Below are positions 1-10,781 of a stretch of 64,000 bases of DNA, in pieces (position 1 is the first letter of the stretch; every line of letters starts with the position of its first letter). A program made the position numbers and the translations under genes. The stretch is taken from assembly GCF_016545825.1 (NCBI RefSeq), contig NC_052621.1, positions 6,844,199-6,908,198 of the forward strand, read 5' to 3'. The DNA is from Eucalyptus grandis. Its lineage: Eukaryota; Streptophyta; Magnoliopsida; Myrtales; Myrtaceae. A model generated the notes under the pieces. The model had not been told where the DNA came from and searched no databases. It saw only the letters and a program-made list of their open reading frames with translations.

Positions 1-2239
1 TCCCAAGTATCTCCACTTCTGCTGCGAATTGCTTTTCCAGCTTCTCATTTAACTTTTGGTTATTCGAAATTCTTTTCACAGCGATGGCATCACCAGAAGA
101 ATTCACAATAATGCGATATACTTTTCCTGATCCGCCACTTCCGATCACATTATGCTCCTTCAATCCCGACAGAATATTCGATTCCGTAAAATTCAAACTT
201 TGGAATGAAGTCAGTTTCGGAGTCGAATCAAACCAATCCCTGTTCTTTCTGGAAGCTCTGATCGTGAATAGCACCACAAAGAAAACGCACATCGCCGCCG
301 CAATGGCCAAGATCACGATCAAGGTGAGATTGGTCTTGCTCAACCTATGGGATTGGGCGTTGCAGACATTGATCCTCATGAACGAATTGGATGCACAGAG
401 CCCGGTGTTGTTCAGGAAACTGGTGTCATATGCGGCAATCTCTAACTTCGCTGGGATTGGTCCGCTGAGGCGATTGGATGACAAATTCAGACGGTTCAGA
501 TTCAGTTGGCCGATTTCAGGAGGAATCAACCCGGACAGTTGGTTGTCAGACAGGTCTAACTGCGTGAGTACAGGTAGAAAACCGATTTCACTAGGAATCG
601 GTCCCGAGATCTTATTGTGACTGAGATTCAGAGTGGTCAAGGATTTCCATGAAACGATGTCTGTGGGAAGAATCCCGGAGAGCTCGTTCTGATCGAGCAA
701 AAGCCCCGTCAGAAAAGGAAGCTCAGTCAATTCAGCCGGAACCGTGCCACTGAGGAGGTTATTACTAGCGTAAAAAATCCTCACGTTCCTCCACGAAGAC
801 ACCGTGCTCGGAATCTTGCCGAAGAATTTGTTGTTGCTTATCTCGATCTCAGTAAGGTTTGGGGACAGCTCCTCGGGAAGCTCGCCAGTTAATCCATTAC
901 CACTCAAAATCAAAACCGTTAAGTTCCGTGACATCCAAAATCCACCAGGCACATTGCCGGTGAATCCATTGTTTTGCAACATCACAAAGGACAAAGTACT
1001 GCAATTTCCAAGTGACTTCGGCAACTCCCCATTGAGATTGTTGTCCATAGCGGCCAACCCGGAAAGTCTGCCACCATGGCACAGTTGTTCCGGCAATGCA
1101 CCAGTCAAGTTGTTGAAGGCCACTTCGAATCTTCTGAGCGGGGAAAACTTGCCAAAGTCTGGGGGGATCGTGCCTGATAGATTGTTGTTGGACAGCCTGA
1201 CATCAGACAAAGCGGGAAGACGCCCAATACCTTCCGGGATTCCCCCGGACAATTGATTGAACTCTAAATTCAAGCTGTATAGATTCTTGAGCTTTCCAAA
1301 ATCTTCAGGTATGTTCTCCGTCAAATTATTAGCAGACAGATCGATCACGCTCAGGTTTGCGGCACTGACTGCCTGAGGGATCGACCCAGACACATTAGTC
1401 TGGTCCACGTACAACTCGCTCAAGTTCCTCAGAGCAAAAATGCTGCCTGGGACCTCTCCGGTCAGTGGATTTATCCCCAAATCCAAGTGCTCAAGAGCCT
1501 CCATATCGCTGATAGTCTCCGGAATTCCACCATACAGGTTTGTCTGCGCCATTGAGAAGAACCGCAGCTTCTTCAGGGCTGTGAAGTTCTGCGGTAGCTG
1601 CGATCGCACGAACTTGTCGTTGTACTCAAGCCTCAGTTTTTCAAGATTGGAGAGGCCAAAAATTTCTTCAGGGTAAGTGCCGTTGTACTCGGACTGGTGA
1701 AGGTCAAGGATCCTCAGCTTTGGCAGCCTAGCGATAGACGCTGGGATGTCAAACGAGAAGCTGTTGGCGGCGAGAATCAGGACCTGAAGATTGACCATGC
1801 GGTCAATATCGGATGGAATAGGACCTTCGAAGTAATTCTGGGACAGGTCAAGGTACATGAGCTCGGAACAGTAATAGAGAACTGTTGGAAACTCCCCAGG
1901 AATATTGTTGTTGGAGAGATCGAGCTTGGTCAGGTTCTTGAGGTCGCAGATGAATGGGGGGATCGAATAATTTATGTTCAGGTTGACAAGATTGAGCTCG
2001 GTGATGGAGCCGTCTTGGCAGGTGATCTCAGGCCATGTGCAGTGGGAGGATGAATTGGAGGTGACCCAGTGGTCGAGGGAAGATGGGTCCTGCCAGGATT
2101 GCGTCAGCTTCAAGAGGACTTGCTGTTCTTGATCTTGGATTTGAGACTCTGCAACATGGGAGAGGGAGCAGAGGAAGACGAGACACGGGATGTAGAAGAA
2201 GAAGTGAATATGAGGAGGTGATGAGGTTAGTCTCGGCAT
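1..2239 (-). CDS. LRR receptor-like kinase, copy A (5' part, runs off window)
   Basis: Plasma-membrane receptor kinase of the LRR-XI/HSL type, expected to bind a secreted peptide outside the cell and signal through its kinase. ATG is at 2239 (protein begins MPRLTSSPPH). The frame stays open to base 1, covering residues 1-746: hydrophobic signal peptide (about 12-30), a Cys pair (CTWPEITC) in the N-terminal cap, about twenty LRRs of the xxLxxLxLxxNxxxGxIP type, a transmembrane helix near residue 640, and the start of the kinase with loop GSGGSGKVY and lysine in AVKRI. The rest of the kinase and the expected intron lie left of the window. The visible segment is exactly as long as that of copy C, with no net indel. 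Its N-terminus resembles copy C, while the middle resembles B and D. Family assignment rests on motifs; the HSL3-like label is from memory. Confidence 0.9.
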   Translation of the reverse strand, partial: MPRLTSSPPHIHFFFYIPCLVFLCSLSHVAESQIQDQEQQVLLKLTQSWQDPSSLDHWVTSNSSSHCTWPEITCQDGSITELNLVNLNINYSIPPFICDLKNLTKLDLSNNNIPGEFPTVLYYCSELMYLDLSQNYFEGPIPSDIDRMVNLQVLILAANSFSFDIPASIARLPKLRILDLHQSEYNGTYPEEIFGLSNLEKLRLEYNDKFVRSQLPQNFTALKKLRFFSMAQTNLYGGIPETISDMEALEHLDLGINPLTGEVPGSIFALRNLSELYVDQTNVSGSIPQAVSAANLSVIDLSANNLTENIPEDFGKLKNLYSLNLEFNQLSGGIPEGIGRLPALSDVRLSNNNLSGTIPPDFGKFSPLRRFEVAFNNLTGALPEQLCHGGRLSGLAAMDNNLNGELPKSLGNCSTLSFVMLQNNGFTGNVPGGFWMSRNLTVLILSGNGLTGELPEELSPNLTEIEISNNKFFGKIPSTVSSWRNVRIFYASNNLLSGTVPAELTELPFLTGLLLDQNELSGILPTDIVSWKSLTTLNLSHNKISGPIPSEIGFLPVLTQLDLSDNQLSGLIPPEIGQLNLNRLNLSSNRLSGPIPAKLEIAAYDTSFLNNTGLCASNSFMRINVCNAQSHRLSKTNLTLIVILAIAAAMCVFFVVLFTIRASRKNRDWFDSTPKLTSFQSLNFTESNILSGLKEHNVIGSGGSGKVYRIIVNSSGDAIAVKRISNNQKLNEKLEKQFAAEVEILG

Positions 2240-3284
2240 AATTGGAGGTGGTTCAGAGTCTTTTTCTGGTTAGAGAGACTCTCCGGTGTTGGAGCTAGAT
2301 ATCTATCAGCTCAAAACATGGAGCAAAACGTGTTGGTTTGCTTGTGTATTGCTCGGCAGAACTCCCGGGTTTTTAACCTCGTTTGAAAGTGCTAAAATTC
2401 GGTGGGTCCTAAGATGATGGGCGTGGATGCATTTGTTCCTTTTCGTTCTTTTCCATTTCCCTCCACTAATGTCTCATCTCATTGGACGGATGAAAGAGGG
2501 GAAGAGTCAAAGAGCCAATGATAATCTCCTTATCTTAACACTACTCTGGAGTACACTTCGAAGAGCACCAAGATGCCTTCGACATCTGTGGTTCTATAAC
2601 CGATAAAAGCCGGCAAAACCACATGTTCCAGATCAGTTTAACGGTAAGCCAGAAAACGACAAGTTTGTTCCTGTGGAGAAGACAAAAATGTTGCGAGGTT
2701 TACATGTTCCTCCTTTCAACAGCAGCATGAGCACAGCAAGCAGGGGAGAAGAAATTGGGGGCAAAGATGGAAATTTGACAGAATTTATTTACTTATTTTT
2801 GGGTCGAAAGACAGACTTTTAGTAGGTGGTGGTCAATCTTGCCTATGCAATTTTAACTGTCCTCAAACATTTGTAACCACATGTATCGAATATATTTGCA
2901 TTCACATTTTATGGATCATGACCTCTTTTGGATCACCTTTGTTTTTCATTTTAAGAAGAGAAAAGGAAGAGTAGTCGCATAACATTAACTATTACAACAT
3001 ATGGTATTAGATCAACTGTAATTATTTAGAGTCACAGACAAATTATAAAGTATAATATACATCATTTGTGTGAATTTCCACAACGTTGTTAGATATTAAC
3101 ATTTCTTAAAACATTTAAGAGAAACTAGGAGACCCCACATCGAACCAACTCGAAAACAAAAGTTTCCACACAATCATTTTGTTATGATTGGTTTTGACCG
3201 TCGCATCACTTACAAATTGAAGGGTCAATATCATGATAATTTCCGAACTAATATATCTTTAATAAATTCATCATCGAATTGATA
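2240..3284. other. 5' flank of copy A, shared by all four kinase copies
   Basis: No gene seen. About 1 kb upstream of the kinase start that aligns closely with the flanks of B (from 25949), C (from 37058) and D (from 49690), so it was duplicated with the gene and should hold the promoter. A (TTTTTAACC)-like AT patch lies near 2370-2380, but I cannot name a TATA box with confidence. Sequence becomes AT-rich beyond about 2780. Confidence 0.7.
2505..2510 (-). promoter_or_regulatory. W-box (TTGACT) upstream of copy A
   Basis: TTGACT on the minus strand, about 266 bp upstream of the ATG of copy A. TTGAC(C/T) is the WRKY transcription factor core. It is conserved at the same place in B and D but missing from C. 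Function is inferred; a hexamer also occurs by chance. Confidence 0.4.
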
Positions 3285-3710
3285 CATTTTTAACAAATTT
3301 ACCCAAATTAATTTTTTTTGATCACAAAAGCCGTAAAACTTGTATACACGTGACAAATTTATTATTAATTAATTTCATGATATTTTACTGTCAAATTACT
3401 AAGTTGGATAATACATGACAGTTGACAAATGTATCGGTTTGAGGTTTTACCCTCCGTTTGTCATAAGTATACTAGTTTGTAATTTTTGTGATATTAATCT
3501 AATTTAACGAAAACTAACAAAAAGTAGATTTATCACAAATGTATCAATTTTGAATTTTTGTGATTAAAAATTAGTTTTAAGTAAATTTATCTTAAGTATA
3601 CCAGTTTGAGATTTTTGATGATTAAAAAATTAATTTAAGATAAATTTATCATAAATGTACCATTTTAAGATTTTTTATAATATTAATTGCAAATTAAATG
3701 TCCACAAAAT
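3285..3710. repeat. Degenerate AT-rich tandem repeat, unit A
   Basis: Several diverged copies of a roughly 60-70-bp AT-rich monomer recur, built around AATTTATCATAAATGTACC and TTTGAGATTTTTGATGATTA motifs. The same array is in the other units (26940-27380, 38015-38430, 50755-51190), so it predates the duplications. Confidence 0.6.
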
Positions 3711-3840
3711 TTTCACGGTATATACTGGTCTCTTGTCCCGCCCTAATAATAATCCATGTGCTTGTAACCTCGATCGCCCATAGAGAGAGGAATACACCAC
3801 CATGTGAGATGTTGACCCTTTGAAAACCACGAAAAATGGG

Positions 3841-4061
3841 AGAAAATATTAGGTATCCTAAAAGAGGTGGAGGGGAGAACGAGGAGAGAGACAGAGAGGA
3901 GAGAGAGGAGAGAGACGGTCTGCAGAGGAGAGAGAGCGAGGGCTTATGGAAGAGAGAGCAGAGGAGTGCATGACGACGTGGACCTGACACGGACACGTGT
4001 CACACTTTGAATGGTTCAGAGTAAAAATGATGTGAAGGTTTTAAGGTACCCGATATTTTCT
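3841..4061. mobile_element. MITE-like insertion with terminal inverted repeats
   Basis: Terminal inverted repeats of about 20 bp: left end AGAAAATATTAGGTATCC, right end (reverse complement) AGAAAATATCGGGTACC. The segment is absent from the aligned position in units B (near 27520), C (near 38580) and D (near 51280). The interior is rich in GAGAGA. Target duplication is unclear (GAAAAATGGG against GAAAGACGGG is possible). Length suggests a non-autonomous DNA transposon. Confidence 0.7.
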
Positions 4062-7000
4062 TTGAAAGAGAAAGACGGGGATGTGCCTCCACTACACGCG
4101 CCTTCAGGGAAAATGCCGGGGGACAGGTGGAAGCCTTCCAACGTTGAATGTTGACCGTAGACTTTATGGCTTTTTAAGTAGGGTTTTGTGTCGGCTTTTG
4201 CCTTGTCCCTTTCTTTTAGTTGGGAACAAAGACTTTGGAGAAATTACTGATAAAACAAGTGGAAGACTTTGACTTGGCTTGCCCCTCCCTTCACGCCACA
4301 CGATGTAACCGTGATTTCTATTTTGTGCTCTTCGGCTTCCCATGCCATCAATAAATCAGGATTAAATTCTAATTTTAAATTTCGGATATGCAATTCAGAA
4401 TTATAAAATATAATAAGTCCACGATAAGATGAAATAATTTTTATCAAGAATTTTACAAACCAATCCATTATTGAATAGTAGTATGGGCGAAAAATGAGAA
4501 CTATTCGTCAAGCTCGTTGAATTTTATTCATCTATAGTCACGAGTAGGTATTCAGCACTTTTACTAATTGTTTATGGCAGTGTAAATTAGAAAATTAAGA
4601 CAATAGCACGTAAGTAGGTCTAACCAAATATAGTTAATTTATCTGTGATCACATTATATGATATGACAAGATTTTTCATTGTGCATACAATCAAGTAGTA
4701 ATGACGACTTAATAGTGTCTAACGAAAGACTCTTTTCAAGCATCTTCAACCATTTTCTCTTACAATATCATCACCACTTGATAATTGAGATTTTCGCGTT
4801 GACATGATAGTCTAAATTACCGGAGTTTACATGCTTCAAAAACATGGGGCCAACCATATGTCCCATCCGTAACACGCGTGTTTCTTGACAGTGTGGAAAG
4901 AGATGATCCCCCAGTCCAACAAAAGGACACAAAGTACGGTAAACGATCTGAAACTCGACTTGCGAAAAAGAAGAGGAGTAAAAAAAGAGTCAATCATGAC
5001 AGCGGAGACCCGTTTTAATCGAGTTAAGCCAAACACCCACGACACGACTTACTATGTTTTGGTTATGTGTTTCTCCCTCCCTCATTGCCCCATGGGGGCG
5101 TCATCATCAGTGTCATCCTTAGCTAGTAGGTTTTACTGAGGATGACATCAGCTAAGGGTGTCTGTGAGGTATTTACAAATATCTAGAAATTGCTATCTTA
5201 TAATTAGGTTTTGCATTGAAATTGAGATTAGAGATTCCTAAGCATTTCTTTCTCATGATTAAGTCTGGCTATGAAATTTATCCCGATGCTGATGTTTTGA
5301 GAGGCATGAGGTTATAATTCTTTCACGGGTTAATATCATTGAAAATCTTAAACCGATATCTCCATGAGACATTCACCTCAAATTTATTTCCGTTCCACAA
5401 AAAATCTTTAAGTGGGACCTCCATGATACGTTTAATCCAAACTAATTTTTGCCTAATGAAAAATCCCAAATTGATACCGTCGACCCAAATTTACATTCTG
5501 TTAATATACATAACTATTAACACATGTGGATTTCCCACATTGGTCTTGTCGATTCCATGTCGGAACTGTCTTAATGTTGTTTGCCACATGAGATCCATCT
5601 TGCAATTGCAAATGACGTGTGTCAACATGTATGCATATTAACGGGATATTGAATAAAATATTAGCCAATGGTAGATTTGAGTTAGGGTACCAATATGGAT
5701 TCATTTTTGTAATGAAAAATTAGTTTAAGGTAAATATGTCATAAGTTTCAATTTAGGAGTATTTGTGAAACAGAATTTAGTTTGAAAATAAATGTGTCAT
5801 AAGGCATCAATTTGGAATTTTTAATGGTAATAATCCTTCCTTATTGCAAAACCCTTCCTTCCCCAACTCAAGTTGCCTCACTTTCGGAATCAATGCTGAG
5901 CAAGTCTGTCTAATAAAATCCTATGCACAAGGACATTCTTGGAGCGAAAAGGAATGTTTAGCAAACATAAAAGAAAAAGAAAAGAAAGATAAAATTCAGC
6001 AAAAATCTTAAAATTGAATAAAAGAGATGTGATTGGGTTGCATAAATTGTTGCATAATATTAGACCCATCAAAATAAGTCATAAACTCATATAGATTGGA
6101 TGAGTTGTTACATATTTAAGTCATATTCAGTAAATGAGTTATAAATTAACTTAAACATAATTTGGATATTAAAATATTCATAAATGGGTTTACAACTTAT
6201 TTAGATCAAATCCGTCTTTATAATGCTCTCTTTATTCTCTCTTGCCCTTACTCAATCTCAAGCTTGCTCACTTCCTACTCTCTCTTCATTGTGTCTCTTG
6301 TATTATGATAATAAAATGAGGCTCTAAAACTAGCTGAAATTTATGTAGTCAAGGGTGTTTTTTAAGTCCGTGTGTCCTGAGTGATCGCATGATAACTTTT
6401 TACTCATTCCTATCTTGACTATTACTTCTACTCGAGCAGAAAAAACAAGTCTCTGTTCGTTAGTCTTCATGAAAAAGAAGTCTTTGTTGTATAGATTAGC
6501 GTGTTGTGCTTGGAGTCGTTGCAACACACTAACGTTTGTGCTTAGAGTTGTTGCAACGCCCTCACGTTTCGTACGTGACAGACAATGACTGTTCGCCGTG
6601 CCCTCCTATTCTCCAATGGTACAGCATCTGATTAGTTTCCTGATGTAATTGGTCGTTTGGTGGAGTTGAGTGCATGGGCAAATTTTCCACAGGATGACCC
6701 AGCAATGACAGATCGAGCCTTCTAGATGAGTAAGGAAGATAAAACTTGGTGACATCGAGCCCACATCATTGAACTAAACCAATCCTCATCGCTAGCTCCA
6801 GCGCATCGTGAGGTCTGTGATTGATGGTCCCAATGAGCCCGATGCACGGAAGGAATTCATCTCGGACCATATCATACGCTTCCCTTCTATGCAGTGCACA
6901 CTTACTAATTCAATAGGAGTTGTCAGAGCAAAGTTGCCAACACATCTAGGAATCTTGCCAAGGCATATTACACAAGTAACTATCATCGACATGCTCAGAC

Positions 7001-7453
7001 ATGCTTAGTTAAACATGTAAATATCTTACCTGTGTCAACACAGGTACGATTAAATGCATTTCAAGATTTTAACATGTTAAAGACAATGAGCATCTATTGT
7101 AAACTAAAGCAGAAAAAACCCAGCAAAGATCAAAGAACGTATCTACTCACGCACTATTAATTATTGCGCTCGTCATCCAAGCATGCGTAATGGAGCTCAA
7201 CAATCACGCTCTTGTGCTAGTCAAGATAGTTGGAATTCTATTATCCAATCGCAGTAAAGTCACGGAGAACAGGAGTGTTGAACTTCTCATTTCAAACACG
7301 GCAGCAACAAATTCTTTGCTAAAGCTGGGTGGTCATACTATTGTTTGTCTAAAGTTGCCAATAATCTGACATGATTTCCCATAAAAAATCCATCTCTGGC
7401 TAAAGTTTCCAGTGGAATCTGAACTAATTCCAGATTCGAGATTGGATACTTTG
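4062..7453. other. Intergenic block of the tandem unit, no gene recognised
   Basis: Collinear with unit C (38587-42056) and, in part, with unit B (27530-29016) and unit D (54969-55902, 57161-58285). Contains only short ORFs that are not preserved between copies. A 66-codon plus-strand frame at 6808-7008 is preserved in unit C (41411-41611), but I recognise no family in it on either strand. The block is AT-rich with mixed simple-sequence stretches. Confidence 0.6.
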
Positions 7454-8252
7454 GGCGTGCATGTTTATGTTCTTTTTCTTGTTTATGAACAAAAATTTTG
7501 TTTTTTTGTTCCCGAAACAAAAAAAGAACATAAATGCATTTGCTTGCGTTTTTTGTTCAAAATCTGTTTTTTTGTTCCCGGAACAAAATTGGAATGGAAA
7601 TAAGAAACAACAAAAGTTGTTTTTTTGTTCCAAAAATACTTTTGAAGAATAAATTTTCTCTCTCTTTCTTTTCTTCTCTTTTTTTTCTTCTTCTTTTCTT
7701 CTTCTTTTTTTCTTTGGCCGGTCGCCGACCTCGCATCGCCGGCCCCCGGCGAGGCTCGGCCTTGCCCGCGCCGGCGACGCCGGCCTCGCCCAAATCCGGC
7801 GAGGCTGAGCCTTGCTAGGGGCCGACGACGCTCGGCCTCGCCGAACTGGCGAGGCCAAGCTCGCCCGGCCAAGGCGAGGCCGAGCTCGCCCAACCATCGG
7901 CGAGGCCGAGCCTTGCCCAGCCATGGCGAGGCCCGGCCTCGCCGGGGGCCGGCGAGCCTCACCGTGGCTGGGCGAGGCTTCGCCCTCGTCGGCCGGTTGA
8001 TCGGCCTCGGCATGGCCGGCGACCGGCCAAAAGAAGAAAAAAGAAAGGAAAAAAAGAAAATAAATATTAAAAATTAAAAGAAACAAAAAAGAATATAAAT
8101 TTACCAAACGTGTTTCTATTCATTTTTTTTATTCCCGAACAAGTTTACCAAACGCGTCTTTCTGGTCAAAAATTGTTCCTCGGAACAGAAATAATTTTTT
8201 CTATTTTTGTTCCCTTAAACACTTTTTGAACAGAAACACAAACAAACGTGCC
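7454..8252. mobile_element. Non-autonomous DNA element with GC-rich core
   Basis: A 799-bp insertion flanked by CTTTG at 7449-7453 and 8253-8257; unit C shows the empty site with a single CTTTG near 42055. Ends are imperfect inverted repeats (GGCGTGCATGTTTATG against GGCACGTTTGTTTGTG). The arms carry repeated TTTTTGTTC/GAACAAAAA palindromes. The core (about 7715-8010) is a GC-rich array of GCGAGGC/GCCTCGCC words. Long repetitive ORFs cross it, but they are composition artefacts. Superfamily not assigned. Confidence 0.75.
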
Positions 8253-8386
8253 CTTTGTCTCCACAAACAGCAGTTGTGTATCCAACTCTCGGTATTCAGC
8301 AATAGACTCTAGTTCAATCACAATATGAGGGTAAAACGATAAGTAATTCCACTAAGAGAGTGCTTTCTGGACATTAGACTACGAAC

Positions 8387-8495
8387 TCCTATAAGAGGTT
8401 GCAGTAAAGAACGAGTCTGTGAGAAAATTGATTTTAGTGTCAAATACAGTCAAAACAAATCATTAACCAGAAAAGCTAAGATTTCACAAACTCCT

Positions 8496-8567
<72 letters not shown>

Positions 8568-8735
8568 ATCATCATAGATAATGGAGAAGATTATCACAGA
8601 TCTCAACGAGAGACAGAAACAATGCCTATGGCGTGCTTCAAGCACATGGAGACACGCGAAACAGAGGAACTCTTGTTTACTACTCCTAATGCTTCTGTGG
8701 CAAACTTATTTTGACTCACCAAAGAGTTATATCAA
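8387..8735. other. Segment private to unit A, containing an (AG)n tract
   Basis: Unit C runs from CGAACT to AGACACATG without this roughly 350-bp stretch, so it is either an insertion in A or a deletion in C. No inverted repeats or gene seen apart from the microsatellite. Confidence 0.5.
8500..8564. repeat. (AG)n microsatellite
   Basis: About 32 uninterrupted AG dinucleotides. Absent from unit C together with its flanks. Confidence 0.97.
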
Positions 8736-9029
8736 AAGACACATGAAATACTTCATGTGCATGAATAATGGCAATTGTTTCGGAAGTCCATAGATGCTGA
8801 ATATTTTGATTCAAGTGTCTTCAATTCGAGCTTCATCATGAGTGACGAAGTAGCACTAAATATAAAAGATGCTGACTATGTGTCTATCGAAGATTTGGCT
8901 GCTTCAAATAGCAGAACAATACATTGGTAAACTAGTTTACGTCTAGATTCAAAAGAGCGAGAAATCGATGTCTTATAACACTGAAAAAAATATCTTTTGC
9001 TGAAATAACTTTTAGTAGCCTGAAAATCA

Positions 9030-9710
9030 TGTTAAGGGACAGATTGGAAGGGCAACTATACAATGGCCTTTTCCAATTAGCAACAAAGGCAAATTAGGCA
9101 TGAAAATTTGTTGAAGGAAAAAGATAAGAAGCGGGACAAACATGATGTGACCTTCGTGGAGAGGTATGGACCTAGGGATGATCTAGACCAAGGAGAATAT
9201 GCTAAGATAACAGTAGCTAATATGGTTATTGACAAGTCATATATTTGTCAAGTATTCAGGCCAGCATAGAGTTAAAAGAGAAGTTGAAGTAGAACATCAT
9301 GCTTTAGGCGAAAGATACTTGGTATTATTTAATTCAGGTGAACAAAATGGATGGGACTTTTTACTTGCTTCTAGCCGATGGCCTGATAAAACTGATCGAA
9401 GGCCAAACCATACGGAGCAGAAAAGAATTTGAAAACAAGAAATATTGTAAATGGCGCCACTCATGGAGCCATAATATTGCCAGTTGCATTATTATTAGAA
9501 AGAATATCCAAAGAGGTAATTCCAATAGGTAAGATTAAGTTTACCGACGAAAAAGAAAAGGCTCCAGTGGAGATATATGTTGACCCATTCCCTCTTATGA
9601 TTGTGGTGTTTGTGAAGCAAAAAGGTAAGAAGCCACGGTAACCAAAATTGCGTGCTCGTTGCAAGCAAGAAATAGGTCGAAGCTACTATACCTTGCGTAA
9701 AGAAAAAATG
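9030..9710 (+). pseudogene. Degraded Ty3/gypsy gag-like fragment, unit A
   Basis: In frames interrupted by stops and shifts the plus strand encodes pieces that resemble plant gypsy gag: a stretch ending in KKYCKWRHSWSHNIASC followed by IIIRKNIQ, which matches the usual CxxH-x-SxxHxxxxC-type region before the protease of these elements, then VDPFP. An almost identical relic lies in unit C (42478-43165). No LTRs or other pol domains remain beside it. Identified by motif memory, moderate certainty. Confidence 0.6.
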
Positions 9711-10030
9711 CCACAAGGAGGATTCCCTGGCCAAAATATAAGGTATAGTTGTCAAATGAATTCTACCAACAGTCCTAATCATATCAGTCAAACAAGTCGT
9801 CCCAAAGTATTTGATTGAGTTGTATTCCCTAGGGGGTAACTCTAGGGGGTAACTTTAGAAGAAGTCATTCAAACAAAGGTCTGAAGAAGAGATCCTACCA
9901 TTGAGTATTATGTTAGTTACGCATCTTGATCACCTTACCACAAGGCATTGTTCCAACCACATGGAATGAAGAGTTTGATGACATATCTCCTAAAGATACT
10001 AGTTGGTCAACACCCTCTCATCAATGAACC
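9711..10030. other. Intergenic remnant, no gene
   Basis: Collinear with 43166-43496 in unit C. It probably continues the gypsy-derived relic but has no recognisable domain. Contains a short repeated phrase CTAGGGGGTAACT at about 9830-9855. Confidence 0.4.
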
Positions 10031-10781
10031 TAAGGCTGCGTTTGGCAATTAAGATTATTTAGAATATAATAAAATCTATTATATCTTACGTTTGGTGCCT
10101 GCTCAAAGACAAGATAAAGTTAAATATAAGAAAAATATAAACCGGATAAAATTATCTCATGGGGAGATGGTATAAAAGTGAATATGATTTATAATATCCA
10201 TAATAAGAAAGTTACTTTTCTCAAACAATAAATTTATTAAATTAACAAAATTAAAATTAAATTTCAATAATTGAATTTTAATATAAGAAATTCAAAATAA
10301 CAAAAAATAACGATTTACTTTTTTAATTTAATCTTTATTTTATAATATAATTTCAATATATAAATATAAATATATTATTAAATTTTTAGGTACATTTATT
10401 ATATATTTGAGTTATTTAGTATGTTAGGTATATTAGTACTATTTACTATTCAATAAAATTTTATTAGAGAATGATGGAAGGGGAAGAAAGAAATAAAAAA
10501 GGAATTAATTAAAAAAGAGAGGAAAATAAAAAATAAAATAAAATAAAGTAGGCAAGAATGTCACAAGAGATTTTTACTATTTTTGTTTATAAAATTTTTG
10601 GTTCATTTATACTAATATCCTGTTTATACTATATAATGTATATAATATGAATTAAATATATCCAATTTCATTATTACAATCATCAAATAATAGATAGGAT
10701 ATAGCAAATTCCTAGATTTTCTATTCTATCTTATCTACTCCTATTCTGATTAGAAATCCAAACAACTAAACATAACCTTAA
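10031..10781. mobile_element. hAT-like non-autonomous element, AT-rich
   Basis: Terminal inverted repeats are visible: left AAGGCTGCGTTTGGCAATTA, right (reverse complement) AAGGTTATGTTTAGTTGTTT. The interior is very AT-rich and non-coding. Unit C keeps only the left about 130 bp (43497-43626) and unit B only the right end (29017-29190), so it predates the duplications. The hAT label is inferred from the GCGTTTGG-type terminus. Confidence 0.6.

Noticed and set aside
804..1256. Plus-strand ORF antisense to the LRRs of copy A, repeated in B (24454-24966), C (35562-35936) and D (48194-48568)
   Set aside because: Mirror frame of the repetitive Leu/Asn codons of the LRRs. Its conservation follows from the sense gene, and the lengths vary between copies.
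3694..3996. 100-codon minus-strand frame rich in Ser and Leu
   Set aside because: Translation of the GAGAGA-rich MITE interior and the adjacent flank; absent from the other units.
7424..8107. Long minus-strand ORF (227 codons) and overlapping frames on both strands, rich in Arg, Ala and Pro
   Set aside because: Falls inside the GC-rich core of the mobile element. All frames are open because of GCGAGGC-type repetition, and there is no domain-like sequence.
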